A stretch of DNA of 64,000 nt from Chamaecrista fasciculata (taxonomy: Eukaryota > Streptophyta > Magnoliopsida > Fabales > Fabaceae): positions 175,451 to 239,450 of the forward strand of contig QANZ01045297.1 in assembly GCA_003254925.1 (NCBI GenBank), in the 5' to 3' direction. How positions within the stretch are numbered: the stretch's first letter is position 1; each line of letters starts with the position of its first letter. Shown piece by piece: positions 12,663 through 24,100 of this stretch. A program made the translations under genes and the position numbers. The notes beneath the pieces were generated by a model. It was not told where the DNA came from. It was given only the letters and a program-made list of their open reading frames with translations, and did no database searches.

Positions 12663-14123
12663 TCACATTGCTGAACCTTGAGAAACCTTGTTTACGACTT
12701 TAAGATCCTGACCCAATGTTACTCCGGCGGGTCTTATATCAGCGCCGACAGCCGGAGAAACCCCTTGGTACGGCGGTGGGTGCACCACTCCTCCCCCCGG
12801 CGCAGTGTAATAAAACTGTCTACCAGCTGCACTATCGTACGCCACCTGTGCGTATGCAGCTGAATTATCCGGTACACCCTGTGGCCGAACGACGCTGAAT
12901 CCGTCTGTGTACGGCGATGGTTTAACTGGCTGAGCCGGTGCCATGGTCGCCGGAGCCGCCGACGAAAACGGCGTCCTAGATTGCGCCGCCGCACTGTACA
13001 CCGGCTGTTCACGGTAACCATCGGAGACCATTCGCTGCATTGTGTAGTATCCTTGAGTGGCGGGTGGCGCGGTCGGCCGCACCACCGGTGGCGCGTGATG
13101 ATAGAATGCTCCCGACGATGGGATAACATAAACCGGCTGGTCTGTTGCTCCAGGTCCGTTTGGTCTCGTCGTCGCCGGAAAAATCTCGCCGGGAATTTGC
13201 TTTTCCGGCCAGTAACCTCCGGTGTGTGGTGCGGCGGTTGGTAAATTCGAAGGAGTTGATTTCTCAGCAAATTTCTGTACATAATAATCTCCATGAGCAT
13301 ATCCTCCTCCTGGTATATTGTCCTCGCTCTTCCTCCGGTACATAGGTTGAACTTGATCGTGCTCACCGATTTGCATCCTCTGCAACTGCCTCTGAATCTC
13401 AATCGGGTTCACTGCCAGATCCGACCCGACTACACGTTCAGGTCCTCCTCGTACCTGGTACTCCGGCGACGGCACCGCCGGTCCAGGAACCGGATCGTGA
13501 AATTTCACGACGGCCGGCGGTGGCTGTGCCGGAGGAACTCCTTTCTCTAAACCGAAGAGGAAGTCGACGTTGCCGCCCGGGACGACGGGAACGGGCTTTG
13601 CCGGGTCGGGTGGTGTTGAACCCGGACCCGTATTGAGAGCCTCCACGAATCGCTCTTGATCGGACCCGAAACTCGCAGGCGGATTATTATTGACCGGGAA
13701 AATGAAGAGCCTCATGCGTGCGGGCTTAGCGGAAGCGCGATACAGCCGATCGTACTCGTGCATCATGTGCTCGAGATCGTCGTCGTTGGTAACGGAGATC
13801 AGAGCGTCGAGCTCCTCGCCGGGGAGCTGGTACTTGAAGGTGACGTCGGCGCCGTCGCAGATGGCGGAGAGCTTGGAGATCATGGTGGAGAACTTGATGT
13901 TGAGGTCAACAGCGAGGATCTTGGTCTCGCCGCCGACGTAGGAGAGCTGGTTGTCGTGGCTGCGAGGTTGGATCTTTCCGCCGTAGCTGCACATGAATTT
14001 GGCTTTGTAATTGGGCGGCGGTTGCTGCTCGTCCCACGGCGGAGGGTTCTCGAATTCAACCTCTCTCGAGCGTGGAGAGGAGTCGCCGGAATCTGGATAC
14101 GAAGGGTACGAATAGTTCTCCAT
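12663..14123 (-). CDS. PB1-domain (octicosapeptide/Phox/Bem1p) protein
   Basis: A single uninterrupted frame encodes 486 aa, starting at the ATG whose product begins MENYSYPSYP. An in-frame ATG four codons upstream is also possible, but the shorter start gives the family-like N-terminus. Residues about 41-143 form a PB1 domain: a basic first strand (KAKFMCSYGGKI) and the acidic OPCA motif (LDALISVTNDDDLEHM, residues 106-120) typical of PB1 heterodimer or polymer interfaces. After residue 143 the chain is low-complexity, rich in Pro, Tyr, Gln and Ala, with no catalytic domain. Such plant proteins are thought to be scaffolds; the partner is unknown. GC content is much higher than the surroundings. 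It is transcribed away from FAAH, and about 7 kb of element-rich DNA separates the two start codons. From memory, the closest Arabidopsis relatives are At5g09620 and At5g64430. Confidence in the family is high; the biological role is not known from sequence. Confidence 0.93.
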   Translation of the reverse strand: MENYSYPSYPDSGDSSPRSREVEFENPPPWDEQQPPPNYKAKFMCSYGGKIQPRSHDNQLSYVGGETKILAVDLNIKFSTMISKLSAICDGADVTFKYQLPGEELDALISVTNDDDLEHMMHEYDRLYRASAKPARMRLFIFPVNNNPPASFGSDQERFVEALNTGPGSTPPDPAKPVPVVPGGNVDFLFGLEKGVPPAQPPPAVVKFHDPVPGPAVPSPEYQVRGGPERVVGSDLAVNPIEIQRQLQRMQIGEHDQVQPMYRRKSEDNIPGGGYAHGDYYVQKFAEKSTPSNLPTAAPHTGGYWPEKQIPGEIFPATTRPNGPGATDQPVYVIPSSGAFYHHAPPVVRPTAPPATQGYYTMQRMVSDGYREQPVYSAAAQSRTPFSSAAPATMAPAQPVKPSPYTDGFSVVRPQGVPDNSAAYAQVAYDSAAGRQFYYTAPGGGVVHPPPYQGVSPAVGADIRPAGVTLGQDLKVVNKVSQGSAM

Positions 14124-15910
14124 TTTTCTCTGCACCGATTTGCAGGGCTCGCACCAAAAGAGTGAGGAATGGAGGAAGAGGAAGGAATTCTATTGTCGTG
14201 TGGAGCTCTTATTCGTCTATGAACAAGGAAAGAGGACAAGTGGTCACTCTGCCGGGGATATTTTTTAGTTTTAGTTTTATAGGTGATTGTAAAATATTAA
14301 AATATTTTCACCAAAGATATGTATTATGTACATATTTTTTAATAATTGTATCTAGAATGAGGCTAGCTAGGTAATAATGGAGGTACATTTATTTGAGTGC
14401 TTGGGTGCTACCTGTATGGGGACAGGTGGCGAGAATGAGAGTGCGTGAAGTGAGAAGGGATGGGAGAAATGGTATAGTGTAGGTAATGAGAACAAAGGCT
14501 CTAACTCTCTAAGAATGGCTGGACTTTTTTGGGCTAAGGGGATTGAGGAAGGGACCCACAAACGACAGCGTATTGATTGAGAGAGTGAGTAAGTAAGAAG
14601 GGATAAGAGGGTGATGATATGTGTGAGACTGTGAGAGAGATTATATGATTGATGAGCGATTCAGCCAGATTTTCATGGCTCACGTAATTGGAAATGGATC
14701 TCTCTAGTATTAACATACAGGATTTTGATTCACTTGGATCCAAAAATAAATAAGACATTGGGCCTAATAGATCATCCATGTGAGATCCCATCTCCTAGTT
14801 ATTTCCCCCCACTCATCCTTTTGTTCTTTTCTGTCCCTCAAAAAACAAAAAAAGAACCTTAGTCCTTTACACGAGAGGATTCAATTGGGATTTAAGTTTT
14901 TTTTTTTTTGGGATTTTAGGTATTAAATACGAAGATTTTAAATGATAGAGACTATGTGATAAGTTCAATTATTTTGTCTGCCCTTTTAAAATGATAGAAC
15001 AAAATGAAAATTTCAATTTGACACTTGCCTCGCTCTAATTAGAACAAGTTTGGAAGGTCACATATACAAGGCTGTAAGCTGTATGGATTGCGGAACTAGC
15101 TCTTAGAAACATAAAAGAGCTGTTATATACTCTAAAGTCTAAAACATGTTTTTGATGTTGCTAAGTGATACTTGGAGTAAGAAAACATTTCTAATTACCA
15201 CTAGTGGTACTGGAAATAACTTATTGATGATCTATTTATAAATTTGTACTTCTCACCCATCTATCAATGAAATGAGTAATATTTTTATTTGATTTATAAA
15301 ATATTGGAAACAATTCCCTTTGTTTGCTTCCTGAAGTTATATATTAAAAACTTTAAAATAAAATAAACATATGTATTACTCTACTCTACCATGTATTAAT
15401 ACCAAACATGTTTTATAATGGATTCAATCTTGTTAAAAAAAATTGGTTGAAATAGTTTTATTTTTGTTTTGGTTGAAATATTATAAAACAAAAATAAAAC
15501 TATTTCAAATGAAAATCATGAAACAAACTGTGAAAGATACATGGTTGTCAATTGTCATCAAGTTTTAGTTTTTTTTGGCACATATATTAAAATTTCAAAT
15601 GAAAATAATAAAAAAATAAGTTCCATTAGTTTTGACTGGTATTAATGGATAAGAATAGGGCCAGCCAATTAGTCTAATAATATTTATCTATCATGTTAAT
15701 AAAATTCTGAAAGAGAGATATAGGGATTGTGGTGCCGTGTAAGCATTCTTCTAATTATTTCATGTTATATATTGGTGAGACATTTTGAATTGATCGATCG
15801 GAAAGCTAAAGCCATATTTGTATAAAATAATAACTTGAAAATTTTTAGGTATAAATCAATCTACAGGCGCATTTTAGATAATGTTACTTTTAATTTTACT
15901 TACAAAACAA
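14124..15910. other. 5' flank of the PB1 gene and intergenic DNA
   Basis: The segment just upstream of the PB1 start (14124-14250) is likely 5' UTR and promoter. The rest is AT-rich with no gene. A CT/GA-rich stretch at 14430-14640 produces short open frames that look like chance. Confidence 0.4.
15447..15508. repeat. Perfect 24-bp AT-rich hairpin
   Basis: The left arm 15447-15470 (beginning ttgaaatag) and the right arm 15485-15508 (ending ctatttcaa) are exact reverse complements with a 14-nt loop. It could form a stem in RNA or be the core of a decayed small TIR element. There is no other evidence of a small-RNA gene. Confidence 0.6.
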
Positions 15911-16149
15911 GGTAGATTACACTAAACTTAGATTTAATTCAATCTTACTTTAGTTCTGTGTGATTTGATCTTACTTTAGTGTTTTGTGATTAAAAAGTGT
16001 CACTTTAGATATATGTAGTTTATACTATTAACATTTAGGGTACTTATGATTTTATTCTGTTAAGTTTAACGAAAAATGTCATGTGTATTAGCCATTAGTT
16101 CCTATTGCATCTTAACCTTCTATTGTATCTTAGTCGTCGGTTTACATTT

Positions 16150-16570
16150 TAAGGTTAAATACTCATTTTGGTCCCCAAACTATGAGGTAAGTTTTATTTT
16201 GGTCATAATTTTTTTTTATTCTGTCCTCAAACTTTTACATTTGTTTTGTTTTAGTTCCTAAAATGTGATTTTACTATACTTTCATTTATATTTTTAATCA
16301 TAAATTAGAGATAAAAATGAATTATACAATTTTCTCCAATTTGTAACTAAAAATGAAAATTTTTCTTTCTCTCTTTACCAATTCATTAATTGTTATATAA
16401 GACATAAATGATTCATCTCAATTGTTCAGGTTAAAAATAACGACATAAATTATATGAAATCACACTTTTGGGACAAAAATAAAATAAATATAAAAGGTTG
16501 AGGACCAAAAAAAGGACTTGATGACCAAAATGAAACTTATTCCATAATTTAAAGACTAAAATTTAATATT
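16150..16570. mobile_element. Diverged inverted-repeat element
   Basis: The left arm 'ggttaaatactcattttggt' is followed by 'gtaagttttattttggtca'. It matches the reverse complement of the right arm 'gaccaaaatgaaacttatt' plus 'aaagactaaaatttaat'. The arms are roughly 110 bp and clearly diverged. No target duplication was found. It is non-coding. Confidence 0.55.
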
Positions 16571-16626
16571 ATTGAGCCATGTACTATTTAAAATTCACGA
16601 GACAAAATCAAATACTAAAATTTCTA

Positions 16627-17123
16627 AGCAAAAGTACTAATTTCGTCCCTAAACTTTACACCAATTGTCAATTTCGTCCCCAAACTTTTTTTGCTGTCAA
16701 CTTTGTCCCCAAACTTCACACCAACTGTCAATTTCATCCCCAATCTTTTTTTGCTATCAATTTCGTTCCCAAACTTTACATCAACTGTTAATTTCGTCCC
16801 CAATTTTTCACATTTTCGTCAATTTTTTCTTTTGACTAACTTCTTTTAATAAATTAATGACAGACTGCATTCTGTTTTTGAATCTAAGTTAGAATTTGAG
16901 TTTCTTTTTCTATCAATTTTACATTATATATCGTTAGCCACATAGGTTTTGTCGTTAATATTTGACTAAAGTAAGAGCAAAGGATAAAATTGACCAAAAT
17001 GTGAAAGATTAGGGACGAAATTGAGAGCAAAAAAATATTGGGGACGAAATTGACAGCAAAGAAAGATTTGGGACGAAATTGACAGCAAATGTAAAGTTTG
17101 GGGACGAAATGAGTATTTTTGCC
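16627..17123. mobile_element. TIR element with tandem subterminal repeats, 9-bp TSD
   Basis: The ends 'agcaaaagtactaatttcg' and 'cgaaatgagtatttttgcc' are inverted. Each arm holds several copies of the phrase 'atttcgtccccaaac' or its complement in tandem. The flanks 16618-16626 and 17124-17132 both read 'aaatttcta', a perfect 9-bp direct repeat typical of Mutator-like insertion. It has no transposase. The design is the same as the element at 40812-41511, but the repeat unit differs. Confidence 0.85.
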
Positions 17124-17613
17124 AAATTTCTAATGATACAACCATAGATAGCCAGGTGATATACTTTTTAAATCACATAATACAAAGTGAGATAAAGTTA
17201 AACACACGTACATTTAATGTAATTTATAATGGAAAAAAAAAAAGAGAAAAAATGTTGAAGTAAATAGATCAACGTCTTGAGAACATTGCAAATCGCGACT
17301 TGGCCTCGTCAAAATAATTAATTAATAATAAAGTTGAAATATTTAAAAACAATAATTTATATACTTATTAATTATATATGTGTTTTAAAATTGGCTCTTG
17401 AAGATATATTTTGCATTTTTGCTATCCTTTGAATAGACAGGGGATAGAGTCGCTACTCACTAGACAGTTGGCAACGATCACTAATAAATGAGATTTTGAA
17501 GAAAAAAAAAAGTTCTTTATTATAAGTGATTGAGGTAAACCTTAAATTAATTCATTGCAATAAAGTGATAAACATTATCACATTCTTCTGTACTTTAAAA
17601 TAACTCTACAAGA

Positions 17614-18369
17614 ACTCAATCAAGTTCGTTCCAAAAGAAAACTCTAGCCGCTCAAAAAAAATTTCTTTATCATTTTATGAGAGTCGAGTTTTCTCTCAAA
17701 CTCCTCTTCATGAGGGATCATCTCTCTATTTTATGAGAGATTTCACCCTATTTCATATTAGGGTTATCGGCGGTACCTCCTAGCTTTGGCCTTCTGCAGT
17801 GACGTTCTTTTCTCTATGTTTTCTACGACAGTGGTTTTCAAGTTTACGTGGTTTTCAACGAGTTTCCTTCCCATATTTGTGTACTCTCTGCTCATGTTCG
17901 TTTATTTTCTGCGGCGGGTTTTGTGGCGGCGGCGTTCTAGATCTGGTCGGGGTTTTTTTTCTTTATTATTTTTTTAGTTCTTTTATATGGTTGTAGCTTT
18001 AGTTGGATCTCTAAATCCGTTAACTTGACAGATGATTGTCTTGTCAATTTGTCTGACACAGAGATGGGTCCTCTTGNCAAGTTTACGGGGTTTTTTTTCT
18101 TTATTATTTTTTTAGTTCTTTTATATGGTTGTAGCTTTAGTTGGATCTCTAAATCCGTTAACTTGACAGATGATTGTCTTGTCAATTTGTCTGACACAAA
18201 GATGGGTCCTCTTGGATGGGTTGCAAACCCCCCACTTTTGTCAGTTGATGTTCTGTCTAGTGTTCTTGTTAATGCTAGGGAGAGATTGAATTATTTTACT
18301 GTATTTTTGTTTACACTGTGCTTGGCTTTGCCTTACTTTTGAATGAATTATTTTTTTCATGAAAAAAAA
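17614..18369 (+). mobile_element. LINE-derived retroposon with poly(A) and TSD
   Basis: The insert is bounded by the 12-bp direct repeat 'aactctacaaga' (17602-17613 and 18370-18381) and ends in an A-run. The phrase 'tgaatgaattatttttttcatgaaaaaaa' type 3' end (18339-18369) is like plant L1-type LINE tails. The target repeat plus tail show reverse-transcribed insertion on the plus strand. At under 0.8 kb it lacks endonuclease and reverse transcriptase, so it is truncated or a non-autonomous derivative. It contains an assembly-related duplication at 17948-18214, described separately. Confidence 0.7.
17948..18214. repeat. 129-bp direct duplication around an undetermined base
   Basis: Positions 17948-18076 and 18086-18214 are the same but for one base, and between them lies an N (18077) and 8 other bases. 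Identical flanks around an N suggest two contig ends that overlap but were not merged. The true genome may have one copy. Confidence 0.8.
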
Positions 18370-18381
18370 AACTCTACAAGA

Positions 18382-19540
18382 CTATACAGGCTGCTATACC
18401 GAAATTATCTGAAAATTTAAATGATTTCTCTTTGCTTATAATTGTACGATATATTATGTTTTGTTTTTGGCCTGAAGGTATAATAATATGATAAAATAAT
18501 AATTGTGATTAATTTGACAATATCGAAATGTAAATGTGTTCTTCTCGGTTCTCACCTAGAACTGAAAAATGTCGATTAATTGCCCTACCGGTGTTTCCTA
18601 GAGTTCACCCACTAGGAGCTTATGTAATAAAGTGCTACCAACTAAAACTTCCAGCTATGTTTCTTTAATTATTAGTATGGCCAATTTAATAATCAATCTA
18701 TTTAAAATATTTGTTAAAATTTAATAGAAAATAAAATTATTACATCACAAATAATACAAAAGAAAATTATTAAGTTAAAAGAACAAAATAACAATCAAAG
18801 TTGTCATCGGATTTTAATTGATAATTTATTAAAATCGATCCAATTATTTGTAATTACATATTTGAGAACTATATTTTAAAATTTTTTTATATTAAATGTA
18901 AAAAATTTCAATTTTGTCATAGTTGAATAATTAATCTACTCCAAATTATATTAATTCCACTTAAATTTAAAAGTTAGGATAAATTAAAAAAACTATGTTT
19001 ACTTTTTATAATTATTTAAACTTAAATTATTATTCACATTAAATAATAATTTAATACAAAGATATATTTTTTTTAAAAAATATCGTATAAAAAGAACTCA
19101 TTGATTTTTTAAAAAACTAAACAGTATATTCGTAAATTTTTAAAAGAATTAAAGGATAAAATTGTTTAGTTTAAAAAAATAACTGTAATTATATTATTTC
19201 TTTTCTTTCAAAAATTAAATTATGTATTTTAATATTTCAGAAAATAAATTGTGAGTGTTTTTGAAAAATACAGTGTTACTAGCTATATGAGTAGTATATT
19301 ATTATATCAAATTGTTTAAAAAGTTAAATATAATTATATTTAACATTTTTCTTGAGAAAATAGTGCAATATGAGGCTATACTCTATATGACTCCCTCACC
19401 TCCTCAATCAATCAAATGTCCAATATTATCAAAAAAAAAAAAAAATGTCCAATATGAGGAAGATAGTTAGCTAAGTGGCTTGAACACAAAAAGCAAATAA
19501 CAGAATTAGAGAAATCACAATTCACAAAATCACGAAAAGA
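18382..19540. other. AT-rich upstream region of FAAH
   Basis: Very AT-rich with many homopolymer runs. No gene or bordered element is seen. The FAAH promoter should lie towards the right end; a 'tgacgtcg' site (bZIP-type core) is at 19552. Confidence 0.4.
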
Positions 19541-19770
19541 GGACGGCACGATGACGTCGCGCCCAAACGTAGTCCCCATTTCCATTTTCCGCAACATCTC
19601 CAAAGCTACCGATGCTTGCGACTCAGTACTTAGTATTATTAAGCACAACTACCTCTACCTCCCTTGGCCTTTCTCGTTCTGCTCTCTCCTCCAATTTCGT
19701 CGATAATTTCAACATCCTTCTTATCTTTCCAAACCCTTTCTCTCGCGAACTGCCTCACTCTGAGACTTCT

Positions 19771-20500
19771 CTGCGAGGATCGTGCTTCGTTGTCGTGGCA
19801 TTCGATCGCCGAGTTCGGTAAGCTTCGTTTTCGTTTTCGATTTTCATTTCTAAAGTCACTGTTCTGGATTCTGAGCGATGTGTTTTCAGCTGTTGTGTTT
19901 CGCGAACTACAAGTTAGTTTATTCTTTTGCTTGTTTGACTTCCAGCCTTGTCAGTCGCATTTAGTAGAAATTTCGCAGGCTTTTCTCTGCGAGGTTCGTG
20001 CTTCGTTGTTGTGGCATTCGATCGCCGAGTTCGGTTAGCTTAGTTTTCGTTTTCGATGTCGATTTTCATTCATTTCCAAACTCTTTGTTCTGGATTCTGA
20101 GCGATGTGTTTTCAGTTGTTGTGTTTCGCGAACTGCAAGTTAGTTTATTCGTCTGCTTGTTTTACTTTCCGCCTTGTCAGTCGCATTTAGTAGAATTTTC
20201 GCAGACTCGCAGAGACTCCATAACTGAGGCTTTTCTCTGCGAGGATCGTGCTCCGTTGTCGTGGCATTCGATCGTCGAGTTCGGTTAGCTTCGTTTTCGT
20301 TTTCGAGTTTGATTTTCATTTCCAAAGCCATTGTTCTGGATTCTGAGCGATGCGTTTTCAGCTGTTGTGTTTTGCGAACTACAAGTTAGTTTATTCACCT
20401 GCTTGTTTGACTTTCAGCCTTGTCAGTCGCATACTCGCATTTAGTAGAATTTTCGCAGAGACTCCATAACTGACGCTTTTCCTGCCAGGTTTGTGCTTAG
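19771..20500 (+). repeat. Three and a half tandem repeats in the FAAH leader region
   Basis: Units start at 19771, 19987, 20237 and (partial) 20482 with 'ctgcgagg(a/t)tcgtgc', giving periods of 216-250 bp. Each repeats 'ggcattcgatcg', 'gattctgagcgatg', 'gcgaact(a/g)caag' and 'ccttgtcagtcgcat'. GC is higher than the flanks. Unit 1 has a canonical splice donor, 'ttcg|gtaagc' at 19817/19818. Units 2 and 3 read 'ttcggttagc' at that place and have lost it. I infer that unit 1 carries the end of the FAAH 5' UTR exon, with a leader intron at about 19818-21049. Confidence 0.75.
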
Positions 20501-21100
20501 CAGTTACGGCGATTAGTCGTCCGTGAAAGTTTCGAGCATAATTCGAAATTTTTTCGTCTTAAATTCTTTCCTTTTGGAATATAATTTGGAGTTTTGAGTC
20601 TTGACTTTGGCGAACTCAACGTTAATTAAATTGCTGTCTGTTTTATTTGGTTGGTTCGTGGATTCTCAATCTTTTAAAATAACGTTTTGGTTGATTTGTT
20701 TTATTTTGAAGTTCGCGCTGTTTGTAAAAAAATTGGCTTCCTCTGATAGAATTTTAATTTCGCGCCCTCCATGTGCTTTGAATTGTCCGTCTATTTGTTT
20801 TACAACAATGCAAATCATATTTCAGAAGTTTTTACCTCGGACTATTTTTGAGTTGTGGATAACATTTTAGATTTTTAGTATATTTTTCTTTTTTGTTTTG
20901 AATCTTGTGTTGCTTGTGAAAAAAATGGACTCTGATCAAATTTCGATTTTGTGCTCTTTATGGTCGTTGAATGGTTTGTCTTTTGTTTTTGGATGATGTA
21001 AATCATATTGCATAAGTTTATATTTATTCTTTCTTCCTGAATGATGCAGTTCCTACGACTGCTTTTTTGCAAGGTAAAGCGTGTGCTTCTGCAGCTGGAG

Positions 21101-24100
21101 ATGGGGAAAAAGCGTGTGATGGTGCCAGTGGAACAGGTTGACTTATCCACAGTAAAATATGAACATGAAGTTATCGAAGGTCATCTGCTGGCTGACTTGA
21201 CTTGATTCTTGTATAAATGTTTTTTGGAAAAATTTTGGTCTCGTTCAACAAAAAAAAATGGTGTAAATAGAAACCTGATGAACTGGATAATCATGCTTAT
21301 ATTGTTGGAAACTTTCCCTGTTTTGCAGCTCCACACTTGACCGGATTAGCATTTAGATTATTTGTTCGGATAGTTGAAGTGCCACTGATAGGGCCTTTTA
21401 TAATTTCTTTACTGAAGAAGCAGAATAAGATTGATGAGGTTTGCATGTTCTTTTTTATTTTTTTGGATCTAATTTGGCGTTCAATGTTCATTGTTCGTAC
21501 ATTTCATATGATGGGTTCGATCTTTATGAGTAGAGTGAACTTGATAGTTTCAAAGCCAATGGACTAAATCTTTTATCTTATTTCTAATCATTAGGTGTTG
21601 CAGCATACTGTGATTCCAGAAGAGCCCATGTTCAAACCTGAATATCCACCTCAAGGTAGTTTCTTTTACATGTTTTTACTTGTGATTAGATCAAAACAGT
21701 ACAGGAAGGCACATTGATTCTTATTTGGAGACTGTTGTTGTTCTGATCTAAATTCAGAAACGGAAACTGGTGTTGTCATCCTTGACGAAGATGGCCGACC
21801 TGAACACCGAGTTGAATCTGCCTTGAATTGTCTTCCACTTTATGACCCTGCTGCGTCCTGGGAAAATTTGCCTTCAACTTTTCGTTACTGGAAAATACGT
21901 GATTATGCTTTTGCTTATCGATCTGGAAAAATAACACCTTCCATGGTTAGTAGCATTCAGTTGATTTGACTTTATTTTTTTTTCACCATTAGTAACTATA
22001 TTCTAAGAAATTATTCTACTTTGGATATATAGGTCGCAGAACACATCATTTCAACTATAGAGGAGATTGGTAATAAGAAGCCACAGGAACCACTACTGAT
22101 AGCTTTTGATGCTGAGGAAGTTAGGAAGCAAGCCACAGCATCTAGTCAGAGATTTGAAGCAGGTATTGCTATTTGATTCTAATGCTTACACAGATGAGGT
22201 TGCAGTGATATTCTTTTAAACATGATAATGTTGACATATGATGGATAGGTTGGGCCATAACCTAACTCTCCTCTTTTTTTGATTGTATAGGAAATCCAAT
22301 ATCTATTTTGGATGGAATTTTCATTGCCATTAAGGATGACATTGACTGCTTCCCCTTTCCATCTAAGGGTAAGTTAGTGTTTATTCTTGTGAAAAATTAT
22401 GTATATTTTTTAATATTATTTCGTGATGATGACAGGTGGTAGTACATGGATGCATGAGGTACGCCTAGTTAAAAAGGATGCTGTTTGTGTGTCAAGGCTG
22501 CGTAGCTGTGGTGTCATATTTGTGGGTAAGGCAAATATGCATGAGCTGGGCATGGGAACCACAGGGAATAATCCTAATTATGGGTGAGTTAGTATCTGGG
22601 GTGATTTAAAAATGGATGCCTGTCTCAACATCAATAGTTGATCTTTTGTCATGGTGAAATCAGATAACCTTAGAGACTATATTTGCATGATCCCTTGCAA
22701 ACTTATGGTGAAGTATTGAAGGTCCCTGCTTCTCTAAATTGATACAATTTCAGCAACCAAACAAGCCTGAATCCTTCTACTAGATAGAAAATGTTAAGTG
22801 AAGAGGCCATATGCTGAGTTATGCTATTTTTTTTGTTTCACTAAGAGTTGAAAATTAGAATTTTTTTAATTATAGATTCAAGGGTAGGTTAATTATAATT
22901 ACAATGGGAGCTTCTGTTTTCTTGGTGAAATTTACATTTGCAATTACTGCTAGATTTAAGCAAATTGTTTTTATTTTTATTCCCTTCTACTTACTCTGGC
23001 TACCATCAAAATAATCAAAAGTTTTATGCTATAAATCTTATTGAAGATATCAAAAATCTTTTCACACTTTTAGTTGGACTAAAACCTTATTTTGGCCCTT
23101 CGCAAATTATTTTTTATCTCAATTTGATCGATCACAAATTCACCTGTCATCAATTTTGGCCCCTCTATTCACTTTTAAACAAAGTTGATGATGTCTCACT
23201 GTGACACATCGGTTTTGTCAAAAAAGTTAATAGATGGTCTAAAATTGATAACCAATGAATGTGTGAAAAGTTAAACTCAGAAAAAGCTAATCTATAAGGG
23301 ACTAAAATGGGGTTTTAGTCCCTTTAATTACTTTAATCCCATACTTAATTTATAGGTATTGATTTTCAAATTTCAGGTAGCTTGTTATTTAGTAAATTTT
23401 CTATACCGATTCATAATTTTTGGGTTTCCCCATGGTCTTCACAAAATTTGTAATTATATCGGTTTATCTTTCAATTCATATTTCTTGAAGTGCAGAACAA
23501 CAAGAAACCCTCATGCACCTGAAAGGTATACTGGTGGATCTTCTTCAGGTCCAGCTGCAATTGTAGCTTCTGGACTATGCTCTGCTGCACTGGGAACTGA
23601 TGGCGGAGGTTGTGGCAATACAATTTGTAAAATTGAATATTGTTTCCTCATATTTTCCTATGTTCTGATTCTAACATTTGAAAATGAATGAGGACAGGTT
23701 CAGTCCGCATTCCTTCTTCCCTTTGTGGTGTTGTGGGATTAAAGACAACATATGGACGGACAGATATGCGAGGGTAAATTCTCACACCATAGGATGGACC
23801 ACACAAAACTATTTTTCCTACATGAATTGCTTATGCTTTGATATAGACATTTTTCCGCAATAGGAACTATCTCAATTTTTATTTTTATCTTATGCATTGG
23901 TATAAAATACCTGGGCTGACTCCTCTGTTATTTTTAGGTGTATATCTTCTGTGCACTCTAGAATTAGTATGAATGATCTTCTTCAGATTCTTAGGCCTTT
24001 AAAAGGTTATTCCTTGGTTGTGTTGTGTGCTCTTGGAGGTCAAAATAAACAATGATCCTTTTATGCCCCGTGAAGCTGAGTCAATGCTGTAGCATAGATT

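Larger units (their letters stand above)
15912..17215. mobile_element. Probable outer TIR element hosting two nested insertions
   Basis: The left end near 15912 ('gtagattacactaaac', then 'cttactttagtg') and the right end near 17215 ('acaaagtgagataaag', then 'taatgtaattta') look like diverged inverted arms of the 'ggtaaattacactttgg' family. Two further inverted-repeat elements lie between them (16150-16570 and 16627-17123). The nesting order is inferred. The outer borders are approximate, with no clear target duplication. Confidence 0.4.

Noticed and set aside
12734..13402. A second 222-aa minus-strand protein
   Set aside because: It is an out-of-frame shadow of the GC-rich PB1 gene with no domain. 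The same applies to the plus-strand frames at 13656-14165.
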